A stretch of 13,287 nt of DNA from JAMZMI01 sp047632435 (GTDB lineage Bacteria > Bacteroidota > Bacteroidia > Cytophagales > Cyclobacteriaceae), in assembly GCA_047632435.1 (NCBI GenBank), contig JBLICU010000090.1, forward strand, positions 1-13,287, read 5' to 3'. Under the pieces are notes generated by a model. That model worked only from the letters and a program-made list of their open reading frames with translations, did no database searches and had not been told where the DNA came from. Shown here piece after piece: positions 1 through 6,126 of the stretch (position 1 is the first letter of the stretch; the number at the start of each line of letters is the position of its first letter). The position numbers were made by a program, and so were the translations under genes.

Positions 1-394
1 CATCATAAATGAGTAGCTCTTTGATTTTTTTAATTTTATGGAGGATGATAAAGTGCTGAATGGTTATTCCTTTTACGTCTGAAAAAATATTAGTCAAATA
101 GTTATAACCATAGCTCATCTTTTCACTGATGTAATCCGAGTAGTTCACCTTAGGCAATTCATCAGAATAATGAATCATTTCAACTATCAAACCCTTTATC
201 CTTGTAATCAGAGTGCTTTCTTTATCGTCCAGTAAAACAAATCCGGATTTCAGCAGGCTTTCCTTTAATTTCTTTCTTTTATTCTGTACAACATCTTCCA
301 AAATTTCAAGCATGCCCAAATCTAAGATTACATAGTGAAGTCCGAGTTTACTCTACTCTTCCTTCACAAGTAGTTTGCATCGCAAACTGACCAT
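1..394 (-). pseudogene. AraC-family regulator with HMA-like N-terminus, interrupted by a stop and cut by the window edge
   Basis: Read on the minus strand from the ATG at 394, the frame gives MVSLRCKLLVKEE, then TAG (353-355), then SKLGLHYVILDLG, and stays open to the window edge. On both sides of the stop it follows the Bacteroidota family whose N-terminus resembles a heavy-metal-associated domain (pattern KNMVCxRCxxVVKxELEKLGLHY) and whose C-terminus is an AraC-type helix-turn-helix. The family-like middle includes LLKSGFVLLDDKES, MIHYSDE, YSDYISEKM and IKKIKELLIYD. The TAG sits where the family has Leu, so a single TTG-to-TAG change would explain it. The first Cys of MVxxRC is Ser, and the usual 7-8 residues before MV have no ATG, which suggests decay. 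An internal ATG at 313 could still give a truncated protein beginning MLEILEDV. The helix-turn-helix part lies outside the window. The family assignment is from remembered consensus; whether the gene is dead is inference. Confidence 0.62.
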
Positions 395-606
395 GTATTT
401 ATTATCAAATAGTAAGGATAAATAGTATTTGTGAAAATCTAAAACCCTTCTATTTTCTCGTTAAACCAAGGTAAGGAGAGTTGGTATTGGTTACACACCG
501 TATCATAACCTGAAACCTAGCCGTTAAAGTTTTCTCAGCGATTCCAGGTCGTTTGTAAGAACGGTTTTTTTGTTGAGATTACTGATGTCAGCCATATAAT
601 TGGAGA

Positions 607-1428
607 TTATTTAAGTACCAATAAAGGAATAGGGCTGGAAAATGTCATTTTCTCTGTAAGACTTTCATGAAAAAGCCGCTCCATAAAGCTGTAGCTTTTG
701 GGCATCATGGCAATCATTCCAATGTCATTCTTCTTTGAGTAATCTATGATACCTTCATCAACATTGCTATTGAATGAGAAATTGACAGTGCTTGGTACCG
801 ATTCCAATTTTTTAAGAACCTGTTGACGATAGGTTTTTTCACTATCGGTCATTACCTTTTCGCTCCTATTGATAGTAATAACATCAACATACAATTTCAA
901 TTGACTTGCCAACTTCAATAAGAATTCGAGTGAACCGTAGTTGATCTCTCTACTATAGTCGCATATCAATCCTAGCTTGTTAATGTTTTCCAAAGTGGCA
1001 TTATCAGGAATGACCAGTATCGGTACATCCGCACTTTTTACAATCTTGGCTGTTTTAGTTCCAAAAAGTTCCCCAAACCCTCGTGCGCCCTTTGTCGCCA
1101 TGATAATTAAGTCCACTTGCTCTTTTGTTGAGGTATTTATAATGTTTTCAACAACAGTACCTTGCGCACTATTGAAAACATGAGAAACATTTCTTAGTTT
1201 TTCACTTTTATCAAGTAGTTTTTTGAATGCAAGATCGAAATTTTGCTCACTTTCCAAGCTGTTGATCCGCCTGCCCGGATGGCCGCTTGTATTCCCACTG
1301 TCGACAGAACGAGAGTAGGTATGATGAATGATCATTTTACTATTGAATGCTTCTGCTATCATTAAGGCTTGATCCAATGCTTTATTCGCTCTTTCCGAAA
1401 AATCTGTAGGAAATAATATCTTTTTCAT
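607..1428 (-). CDS. Universal stress protein, tandem UspA-like domains
   Basis: A 273-residue cytoplasmic protein with two Usp folds. Domain 1 (about 1-141) opens with MKKILFPTDFSE, the usual Usp strand with its nucleotide-contacting Asp8, and ends with IIMATKGARG followed by a Gly-Thr and PILVIP. Its nucleotide-loop Gly motif is short: G114-x2-G117-x5-G123-T124, where ATP-binding members usually have about nine residues before the last Gly. Domain 2 (about 150-273) ends in PIPLLVLK and lacks a clear Gly loop, so it is probably degenerate. Tandem Usp proteins of this length are common in Bacteroidota and are tied to stress or oxygen-limited growth. The start is an ATG with no in-frame alternative that better fits domain 1. 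It stands alone: 359 bases separate it from the upstream hydrolase gene. The exact signal it responds to cannot be read from sequence. Confidence 0.9.
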   Translation of the reverse strand: MKKILFPTDFSERANKALDQALMIAEAFNSKMIIHHTYSRSVDSGNTSGHPGRRINSLESEQNFDLAFKKLLDKSEKLRNVSHVFNSAQGTVVENIINTSTKEQVDLIIMATKGARGFGELFGTKTAKIVKSADVPILVIPDNATLENINKLGLICDYSREINYGSLEFLLKLASQLKLYVDVITINRSEKVMTDSEKTYRQQVLKKLESVPSTVNFSFNSNVDEGIIDYSKKNDIGMIAMMPKSYSFMERLFHESLTEKMTFSSPIPLLVLK

Positions 1429-1787
1429 GTTACCAATTTGAGTTTCTTACTTATTAGTAAAACGTCACATGAAGACCACAGTTTACTGACTTTTAAGTGT
1501 GTAATGCAGTGATTTTAATCATATGCTATTTTTTGCTTGTTTGGATCCACATATCTTCATGTACATAAAAGTTGTCCGCCATTTTGCTTTTGATCAAAGA
1601 AGACGATGGAAGACCATTGCAATCCACAATTGTTAATTTTCAGGAAAGTTTCGACGCTTTTAATTGTGTTAGCTGTAGTAGGCAAAATACTCGCCTTATG
1701 AAGATTTGAGCTTCATTGATATGGACTCAAATTGTCACTACTAAAAATATTGAAGTTACCCCTGTAACATCATAAGATTTTATACAC
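1429..1787. other. 359-base intergenic stretch without an intact gene
   Basis: No frame holds a convincing start-to-stop gene. Two short stop-bounded minus-strand frames around 1530-1715 look faintly protein-like (for example a segment reading TTANTIKSVETFLKINN) but lack a usable ATG start, and I recognise no family. The stretch presumably carries the promoter of the universal stress gene at its low-coordinate end and a weak palindrome next to the hydrolase stop at its other end. It could contain remnants of a decayed gene, but this cannot be shown from the sequence alone. Confidence 0.5.
1751..1772 (-). terminator. Weak hairpin after the hydrolase gene
   Basis: An imperfect 22-base palindrome, TGA-a-GTTAC-ccct-GTAAC-a-TCA, starts 16 bases beyond the stop of the dienelactone hydrolase gene. 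On the minus strand it is followed by TTCAATATTTTT, so it may act as a weak terminator. It could equally be a small operator; the stem is only five continuous pairs. Confidence 0.3.
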
Positions 1788-2675
1788 TTACCCGAGCTTG
1801 TCCTTAAAAAATTCAATAGTCCTTTGCCAGGCCAAATCGGCGGTAGGCTTGTCGTATCGTCCGGTGGTATCATTGTGAAAGCCATGATTAACATCCGGGT
1901 ATATATAGGCGGTAAATGTTTTCTTGTTGGCTTTTAAGGTTTCCTCGTACGCAGGCCATCCTCCATTCACGCGTGTATCCAATGCTGCATAATGCAAAAG
2001 CAGTGGTGCGTTGATGCGTTTTGTTTCCTCCGCTGAAGGCTGACCGCCATAAAAAGGTACAGCAGCTCCTAAATCGGAAACATGGACTGCCATCATGTTG
2101 GAAATCCAACCTCCAAAACAAAAACCAACCACACCTATCTGACCGGTACAATCTGGATGATTTTTAAGGTATTCGTAAGCGGCAATGAAGTCCTGCAGCA
2201 TTTCATTGCGATCTCGCTGGCTTTGCAATTTGCGTCCATCATCATCATTGCCAGGATAACCACCAAGTGGTGTTAGCGCATCAGGAGAAATGGAAATAAA
2301 TCCTGCCAAGGCTGCTCTCCTACCCACATCCGCGATGTGCGGATTCAAACCACGGTTTTCATGTACCACTACGATCCCTGCTAATTTCTGATTAGAATCT
2401 ATGGGCATGGATAGTTGCGCCTTGATAGATCCCCCACCTTTGGTTGACTCGTAGTTGATATATTCTGTCTTAAGTCTTGAATCGTCTTCTTTGATCTGAA
2501 TGTTATCCTGATAATTGGGTGCTATAAAACTGAGAAGTGATGTTAATGTTACTCCTCCGACAGCATACAACGATAATCTTTCTATGAATTGACGTCTTTC
2601 GATGCGGTTGTGTGCATAGTCGTCATAAAGGTCAAAAACCCCTTTGTTCACATCTTCTTTCTTTAACTTTTTCAT
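1788..2675 (-). CDS. Dienelactone hydrolase family protein with Tat-like signal
   Basis: A 295-residue alpha/beta hydrolase. The N-terminus carries a twin-arginine motif (E26-R27-R28-Q29-F30-I31) and a hydrophobic stretch at 36-51, so it is probably exported by Tat; no clear Ala-x-Ala site is seen and it may stay anchored. The catalytic domain (about 65-295) has the dienelactone hydrolase signatures: Glu106 in VVVHENRG, nucleophile Cys186 in GFCFGGW, Asp233 in ALDTRVN and His264 in NHGFHN, which form the Cys-Asp-His triad. The family cleaves cyclic ester bonds (carboxymethylenebutenolide and relatives), but Tat-exported members are mostly of unknown substrate, so a specific aromatic pathway is not implied. 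No catabolic neighbours are present. It is divergent from a small membrane protein gene with 188 bases between them. The start is an ATG placed just ahead of the conserved N-terminal region. Confidence 0.88.
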   Translation of the reverse strand: MKKLKKEDVNKGVFDLYDDYAHNRIERRQFIERLSLYAVGGVTLTSLLSFIAPNYQDNIQIKEDDSRLKTEYINYESTKGGGSIKAQLSMPIDSNQKLAGIVVVHENRGLNPHIADVGRRAALAGFISISPDALTPLGGYPGNDDDGRKLQSQRDRNEMLQDFIAAYEYLKNHPDCTGQIGVVGFCFGGWISNMMAVHVSDLGAAVPFYGGQPSAEETKRINAPLLLHYAALDTRVNGGWPAYEETLKANKKTFTAYIYPDVNHGFHNDTTGRYDKPTADLAWQRTIEFFKDKLG

Positions 2676-2782
2676 ATGCTTGTGATGTTGGATTCAATTA
2701 GAAAGATAATTATCAATACTGAAGAAAAACTGAGAATGGACAATTAGTAAAACTTGAAAGTGGATAGTTAGATGTTAATCAC

Positions 2783-2816
2783 TTGACAAACAAGATGTTA
2801 GTGTGTGTTTATTTTG
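2783..2816 (+). promoter_or_regulatory. Candidate Bacteroidota-type promoter for the small membrane protein gene
   Basis: TTGACA at 2783-2788 is followed after 20 bases by TTATTTTG (2809-2816), close to the Bacteroidota -7 consensus TAnnTTTG with the expected TTG-type -33 element. It leaves a leader of roughly 40 bases before the ATG at 2864. This is a pattern match only. Confidence 0.4.
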
Positions 2817-2863
2817 ATAAATTTTATTAGCTTCCATTAAATTAACCCTAAACCCTAATAATT

Positions 2864-3280
2864 ATGAATGCAAAAACACGAATTTTATCAACCCTTGTAG
2901 GGTTCGTAGTAATCTTTCTTCTAGGCTGGCTGCTTTATGGTATTTTGCTTATGGATTTTTACGGAAGTAATTCCGGGTCGGCTATTGGTGTCGCACGATC
3001 AGAGTCAGATATGGTATGGTGGGCATTGATTGTTGGAAATCTCCTTCAGGCCTATTTTCTGGTTTACATTTTTGACAAAATGGGAAATGTAAACACTTTC
3101 ATGGCCGGTTTCAAAACAGGAGGAACACTGGGTTTAATCTTAGGATTGGCCATGAACCTGACCATGTATGGAACCACGAACATGATGAACCTGACTGCTA
3201 CACTAGTTGATCCATTTGTAGGATTGATTATGATGGGAGTCACTGGAGGAGTGATCGCTATGATGATAGGTAAAAAATAA
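2864..3280 (+). CDS. Small integral membrane protein, four predicted helices
   Basis: A 138-residue, very hydrophobic protein with four likely membrane segments, at about 9-31, 50-69, 80-103 and 114-135. The short loops include DFYGSNSGSAIGVARSES between helices 1 and 2, and Asp/Lys near FDKMG. Its size, helix number and the Gly-rich helices 3-4 resemble small DUF1761-like membrane proteins of Bacteroidota, but I do not recognise it firmly and no function is known to me. The ATG follows an A/T-rich leader with a promoter candidate about 50 bases upstream. It is a single-gene unit: the gene on its left is divergent, the gene on its right converges, and a hairpin and a terminator follow its stop. 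Confidence 0.75.
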   Translation: MNAKTRILSTLVGFVVIFLLGWLLYGILLMDFYGSNSGSAIGVARSESDMVWWALIVGNLLQAYFLVYIFDKMGNVNTFMAGFKTGGTLGLILGLAMNLTMYGTTNMMNLTATLVDPFVGLIMMGVTGGVIAMMIGKK

Positions 3281-3286
3281 GAATGG

Positions 3287-3344
3287 AATTGTCTTACATA
3301 GAGGCTATAGCTACCCGCTCTGAAGCCTTTTACATGAGACAATT
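3287..3344 (+). other. Imperfect stem-loop directly after the membrane protein gene
   Basis: AATTGTCT (3287-3294) pairs with AGACAATT (3337-3344), and inside it AGGCT (3302-3306) pairs with AGCCT (3324-3328), around a 17-base loop that contains the palindrome TAGCTA. The element begins 7 bases after the stop codon and is followed by TTTGT. It may stabilise the 3' end of the mRNA or act as a first, weak terminator ahead of the stronger one at 3411-3449. Confidence 0.45.
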
Positions 3345-3410
3345 TTGTAACTACCTGATAATTAGAAGCAAACAGCCAATTATTGTGTAATTATTAAATG
3401 GACTTTACAT

Positions 3411-3449
3411 AAAGAAAGCCATCTCGCTATTGCAAGATGGCTTTTCTTT
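3411..3449. terminator. Bidirectional terminator between convergent genes
   Basis: AAAGCCATCT (3415-3424) and AGATGGCTTT (3435-3444) form a perfect ten-pair stem with a ten-base loop. Outer AAAGA and TCTTT continue the pairing with one bulge. A-rich sequence on the left and T-rich sequence on the right give a U-tract in both directions, which fits its place between the convergent membrane protein and YceI-like genes. Confidence 0.85.
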
Positions 3450-3472
3450 AAATATAGCTGGTCAGCTATTTC

Positions 3473-4099
3473 TTATTTGGTTGCTTTGATGTTTAAATTG
3501 ATGGTAATGTCGTCTGAAAGAATCATGTCTTGCATGTAGTGCACCCAGCTCACCTTGTAGTCTTGTCTGTTGAATACTAACAAAGCTTCCGCAGAAAGAC
3601 TTGTCTCTGTTGTAGCTATCGAAGTAACCTCAGCAGTTTCTTCTTTGGTTATACCTTTTACTGTTAGGTCGCCTACCAACTTTGTACCTTCAAATGATTT
3701 AATGACAAAAGTGGCAGTTGGAAATTCTTCCGTAAGGAAGAAGTCACCAGTGGCCAAATGTCCTACCAGATCAGAAGCAGGATGCTCTGCAGAAAATGAA
3801 GCAGAATCCAAAGGAACTATTGTTGTCATATCGATTGTAACCGTTCCACCTGTGATTTGATCACCTTTAGCAGATACAGAACCACTGGCTATTTTGATCA
3901 CACCATTGTGACCGTATACACCAGCAACTTCACCTATCCAGGCAACTATAGAGCTTGTAGCATCTACAGTGTAAGTGGTTTCTGTTGCAACTGTCTCAGT
4001 ATTTGCCGTTTCTGTTTTTGTAGTTCCGCCACCACAAGCTGTAAATAGCACAGTAATGGCAAGAGTAAAAATGAATGAGTTTGTAAAATTCTTTGTCAT
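3473..4099 (-). CDS. YceI-like lipoprotein
   Basis: A 208-residue exported protein. The signal (1-21) ends in LFTAC with lipid-modified Cys22 predicted, followed by a Gly/Thr/Glu-rich linker to about residue 40. The rest (about 42-206) is one YceI-like beta-barrel domain, recognisable by YTVDATSSIVAWIG, the central EFPTATFVI, LVGDLTVKG and the C-terminal DDITINLNI. YceI proteins bind polyisoprenoid or similar lipophilic molecules in the periplasm. The E. coli founding member is base- and stress-inducible, but substrates in Bacteroidota are unknown. It is monocistronic: a terminator follows its stop and 134 bases separate it from the msrA-like gene. An unusual set of inverted TACAT/ATGTA boxes lies just upstream of its start. 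Confidence 0.9.
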   Translation of the reverse strand: MTKNFTNSFIFTLAITVLFTACGGGTTKTETANTETVATETTYTVDATSSIVAWIGEVAGVYGHNGVIKIASGSVSAKGDQITGGTVTIDMTTIVPLDSASFSAEHPASDLVGHLATGDFFLTEEFPTATFVIKSFEGTKLVGDLTVKGITKEETAEVTSIATTETSLSAEALLVFNRQDYKVSWVHYMQDMILSDDITINLNIKATK

Positions 4100-4112
4100 G
4101 ATTTTTTTTTTG

Positions 4113-4159
4113 GTAAAGTTAAATAATTTTTACATATTCATGTATATACATTTAATGTA
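4113..4159 (-). promoter_or_regulatory. Candidate promoter and overlapping palindromic boxes upstream of the YceI gene
   Basis: On the minus strand, TAACTTTA (4114-4121) matches seven of eight bases of the Bacteroidota -7 element. Just upstream lie four alternating half-sites: TACAT (4131), ATGTA (4140), TACAT (4147) and ATGTA (4155). They form three overlapping palindromes, including ATGTATATACAT (4140-4151) and ATACATTTAATGTAT (4146-4160). The cluster covers the expected -33 region, so a repressor or activator site is plausible. The region is very AT-rich, so chance is not excluded. Confidence 0.4.
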
Positions 4160-4233
4160 TTAATATTATTTAAAATATTTGATTTTGAGTGTATGCATTG
4201 AGTTATGAATTGATACTGACCTTGTCACTCTGA

Positions 4234-4761
4234 TTATTCAGCACTTTTGAAATATTTAAGTTGGTCTACTTTCTGCTGATTCATCATTTTACCATATTGG
4301 AGATAAACCTGTTTCAATTTGGGTTGGATATAGGTCTTGCAAAAGCCGCTATCGGGGCGTGTATATAGGTAATCAAGATATTCTATAGTATTGATTTTAA
4401 AGGCTTCAAATGGAAGCACTTTGGTGATGATCTTTTTGTCTTCTTCTTGTGATTTTTTGATAATTTCCAAGGAATCCTCTGCTTGTACGTCACTGAAGTA
4501 ATAAACTGCAGACCTGTATTTTGATCGCATGGAGTGATTACCGCTACTTGAGTGGGTCAACAGATGTACATTGATCAGGGTATGTAGATCAATGATTTCG
4601 GGATCAAAATATACTATAACTGCCTCTGAAAAAGAATCATCGGGAGCTTTAGAAGCGATCCACCCCTGATCTACTTTTAAAATACCGATTAAAGACAAGA
4701 AAATTCCCTCGGTACACCAATGGCAGCCACCCCCAAATCCTACTTTATCTGTTCCTTTCAT
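4234..4761 (-). CDS. msrA: Divergent peptide methionine sulfoxide reductase A homologue
   Basis: A 175-residue cytoplasmic protein. The ATG at 4761 is chosen because it puts the conserved VGFGGGCHWCTEG near the N-terminus; a longer frame to 4875 would overlap the divergent sigma gene and adds unconserved residues. MsrA reduces methionine-S-sulfoxide with thioredoxin. Seen here are nucleophile Cys13, Trp15, Glu46 in FSEAVIVYFDP and Tyr82 in KYRSAVYYF. Several usual substrate-pocket residues differ from E. coli MsrA: Phe52 is replaced by His14, Tyr82 by Trp34, and the Asp129 position holds His76 or Ser77 with a one-residue insertion. Cys16 and Cys141 are possible resolving cysteines. It is probably a Bacteroidota-type divergent MsrA; activity on protein methionine sulfoxide is inferred from family only. 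It is divergent from the ECF operon across 84 bases, so the two may share control. Confidence 0.8.
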   Translation of the reverse strand: MKGTDKVGFGGGCHWCTEGIFLSLIGILKVDQGWIASKAPDDSFSEAVIVYFDPEIIDLHTLINVHLLTHSSSGNHSMRSKYRSAVYYFSDVQAEDSLEIIKKSQEEDKKIITKVLPFEAFKINTIEYLDYLYTRPDSGFCKTYIQPKLKQVYLQYGKMMNQQKVDQLKYFKSAE

Positions 4762-4845
4762 TATAAACTGATCTGAATATCTATGAACAATATATAAAAT
4801 GCGACATTCAGTTATCGATCTTGTTTTGTGAATGTTAATTGGAAT

Positions 4846-5394
4846 ATGCAATTTCCGGTCGTGAATGATCGCCAATCTTCTATTCTTTCTACCATAAAGG
4901 AATACGGTTCTAACCTTTTTGGTTTTATCCGAGGCAAGGTACGTACCCGCGAGGAAGCCGAGGATGTATTGCAGGATGTTTGGTTTCAGTTGAGTAGAAT
5001 TATTGATTTAGGTGAAATTGATAATATCAGCGGATGGCTTTATCGGGTAGCCAGAAACAATATAACTGATCGATTTCGCAAAAAAGATCTGGAATTATTT
5101 TCTGATCAAGATGATAGTTTTCTGGAAGTTTTTGAAGTCTTAACTGAAACTGCCGAAACTCCTGAAGAGCTATTTTATAAGGACATGTTTTGGCAGGAAT
5201 TACAACGAGCGCTTGATGAATTACCAGAAAATCAACGAAATACTTTTGTTTGGAATGAACTAGAAGACAAAACCCTTCAGGAAATCGCTGATTTGACAAG
5301 TGAAAATTTAAAAACCGTCATTTCCAGAAAACGCTATGCCGTAAAGCACCTAAGGGGTAGATTAAAGGAATTGTATGAGGAACTTAAAAATTGA
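4846..5394 (+). CDS. ECF-type RNA polymerase sigma factor
   Basis: A 182-residue sigma-70 family protein with only regions 2 and 4, as in extracytoplasmic-function sigma factors. Region 2 (about 18-82) has EEAEDVLQDVWFQL (core binding) and ISGWLYRVARNNITDRFRKK (-10 recognition). An acidic linker (84-115) follows. Region 4 (about 118-175) has DELPENQR, TLQEIADL and the recognition helix TVISRKRYAVKHLR. I chose the ATG at 4846; an in-frame GTG at 4828 would add six residues. No FecR-like or zinc-binding anti-sigma gene is adjacent; instead three tiny membrane or exported proteins follow, the first 21 bases downstream. It probably directs its own operon and perhaps a stress regulon, with one of the small membrane proteins as the likely regulator. 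That last point is inference. Confidence 0.9.
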   Translation: MQFPVVNDRQSSILSTIKEYGSNLFGFIRGKVRTREEAEDVLQDVWFQLSRIIDLGEIDNISGWLYRVARNNITDRFRKKDLELFSDQDDSFLEVFEVLTETAETPEELFYKDMFWQELQRALDELPENQRNTFVWNELEDKTLQEIADLTSENLKTVISRKRYAVKHLRGRLKELYEELKN

Positions 5395-5415
5395 TGAATC
5401 TTAAATAAATTAGAG

Positions 5416-5742
5416 ATGCTGATGAAGAGAAAAGGAATAGCAATTGGTTTATTCATTACTGCAGGGGTCTTTGCACTTTCCTGGATTGTAATGAAGTTGT
5501 GGAACTATGCTTTGGTGCCTGCAATAGATGTGAATGAGCTCTCCTACTGGCAAGCAATGGGGCTTTTGGTTTTATCAAAGATATTGTTTGGCGGCTTTAA
5601 ATTCGGCCCAAGAGCACATCGTGGATCAGACGGATGGAAGAGTCATTGGAACAACATGAATGAAGATCGTAGAAGTAAATACAAGGAAGAATGGAAAAAA
5701 AGATGTGCACCTAAACCATCTGATAATCAGGATATTATTTAA
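5416..5742 (+). CDS. Small two-helix membrane protein with C-terminal W/M/RC motif
   Basis: A 108-residue protein with two predicted membrane segments (about 7-28 and 44-62), joined by LWNYALVPAIDVNELSYWQA and followed by a charged tail. The helix-2 region (WQAMGLLVLSKILFGGF) resembles an uncharacterised Bacteroidota family of similar size; I know no function. The tail keeps F61-K-F63, W74, M81-N82, K90, W93 and R96-C97, a pattern shared with the next gene at identical spacing. The tail resembles the Met/Glu/Arg-rich helices of small periplasmic stress proteins, but this is only a loose likeness. It starts 21 bases after the sigma gene, so cotranscription is likely. ATG 5416 is used; ATG 5422 is equally possible. 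It may act as an anti-sigma or sensing partner, which is inference. Confidence 0.75.
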   Translation: MLMKRKGIAIGLFITAGVFALSWIVMKLWNYALVPAIDVNELSYWQAMGLLVLSKILFGGFKFGPRAHRGSDGWKSHWNNMNEDRRSKYKEEWKKRCAPKPSDNQDII

Positions 5743-5847
5743 GAAAACCACTAGTGATATAAAAATTATGTTCTCTCGTTTAAAGTAATTTTAAGAGTTG
5801 CCCGTCTTCTTAGTTGAATCATGTTTTACACATTAAAAACTAAGTAA

Positions 5848-6126
5848 ATGACAAATCAAATTTTAAAACCAATTGTCGCAGGCCTGCTGATCGGCGTGGG
5901 GCTTTATTTCTTACCAATCTATTTCTTTGGTAAAGGATTATTCATCCTGTTGCTAATTTTTCTCTTTTTCAAATTCCGAAGACATAGACGAGGATTTGGA
6001 TGGTCTTATGCTGATAAAATCAGATCGATGAACGATCTGGAATATCAGGAATTTAAAACCAATTATGGAAGAAGATGTGGCTATTCAAATGAAACCGCAA
6101 ACATAACGAACGAATCAAAATCATGA
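5848..6126 (+). CDS. Small membrane protein related to the preceding gene, RRC tail
   Basis: A 92-residue protein with a hydrophobic N-terminal half, probably two close helices (about 7-26 and 29-43), then a basic stretch (FKFRRHRRG) and an amphipathic tail ADKIRSMNDLEYQEFK ending in R75-R76-C77. Residue n matches residue n+20 of the previous protein without gaps from the FKF to the final Cys (F-K-F, M-N, K and R-C identical), so the two tails are probably homologous. It lies 105 bases after the previous gene without an obvious terminator between, and its TGA overlaps the next ATG (ATGA), so translation of the two is probably coupled. The function is unknown; membership in the sigma-factor operon suggests a role in sensing or envelope stress. 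Confidence 0.72.
   Translation: MTNQILKPIVAGLLIGVGLYFLPIYFFGKGLFILLLIFLFFKFRRHRRGFGWSYADKIRSMNDLEYQEFKTNYGRRCGYSNETANITNESKS

Noticed and set aside
549..577. Hairpin CGTT-tgtaag-AACG followed by a T-run, as a plus-strand terminator
   Set aside because: The stem is only four pairs and no plus-strand gene ends nearby.
977..1183. Plus-strand reading frame inside the universal stress gene
   Set aside because: It is a shadow of the well-supported minus-strand gene, with no family-like motif and no start context.
2082..2276. Plus-strand frame within the dienelactone hydrolase gene
   Set aside because: It overlaps the catalytic Cys region of the minus-strand gene and has no recognisable features.
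4762..4875. N-terminal extension of the msrA-like gene to 4875
   Set aside because: It would overlap the start of the divergent sigma gene and adds 38 unconserved residues before a normal MsrA N-terminus.
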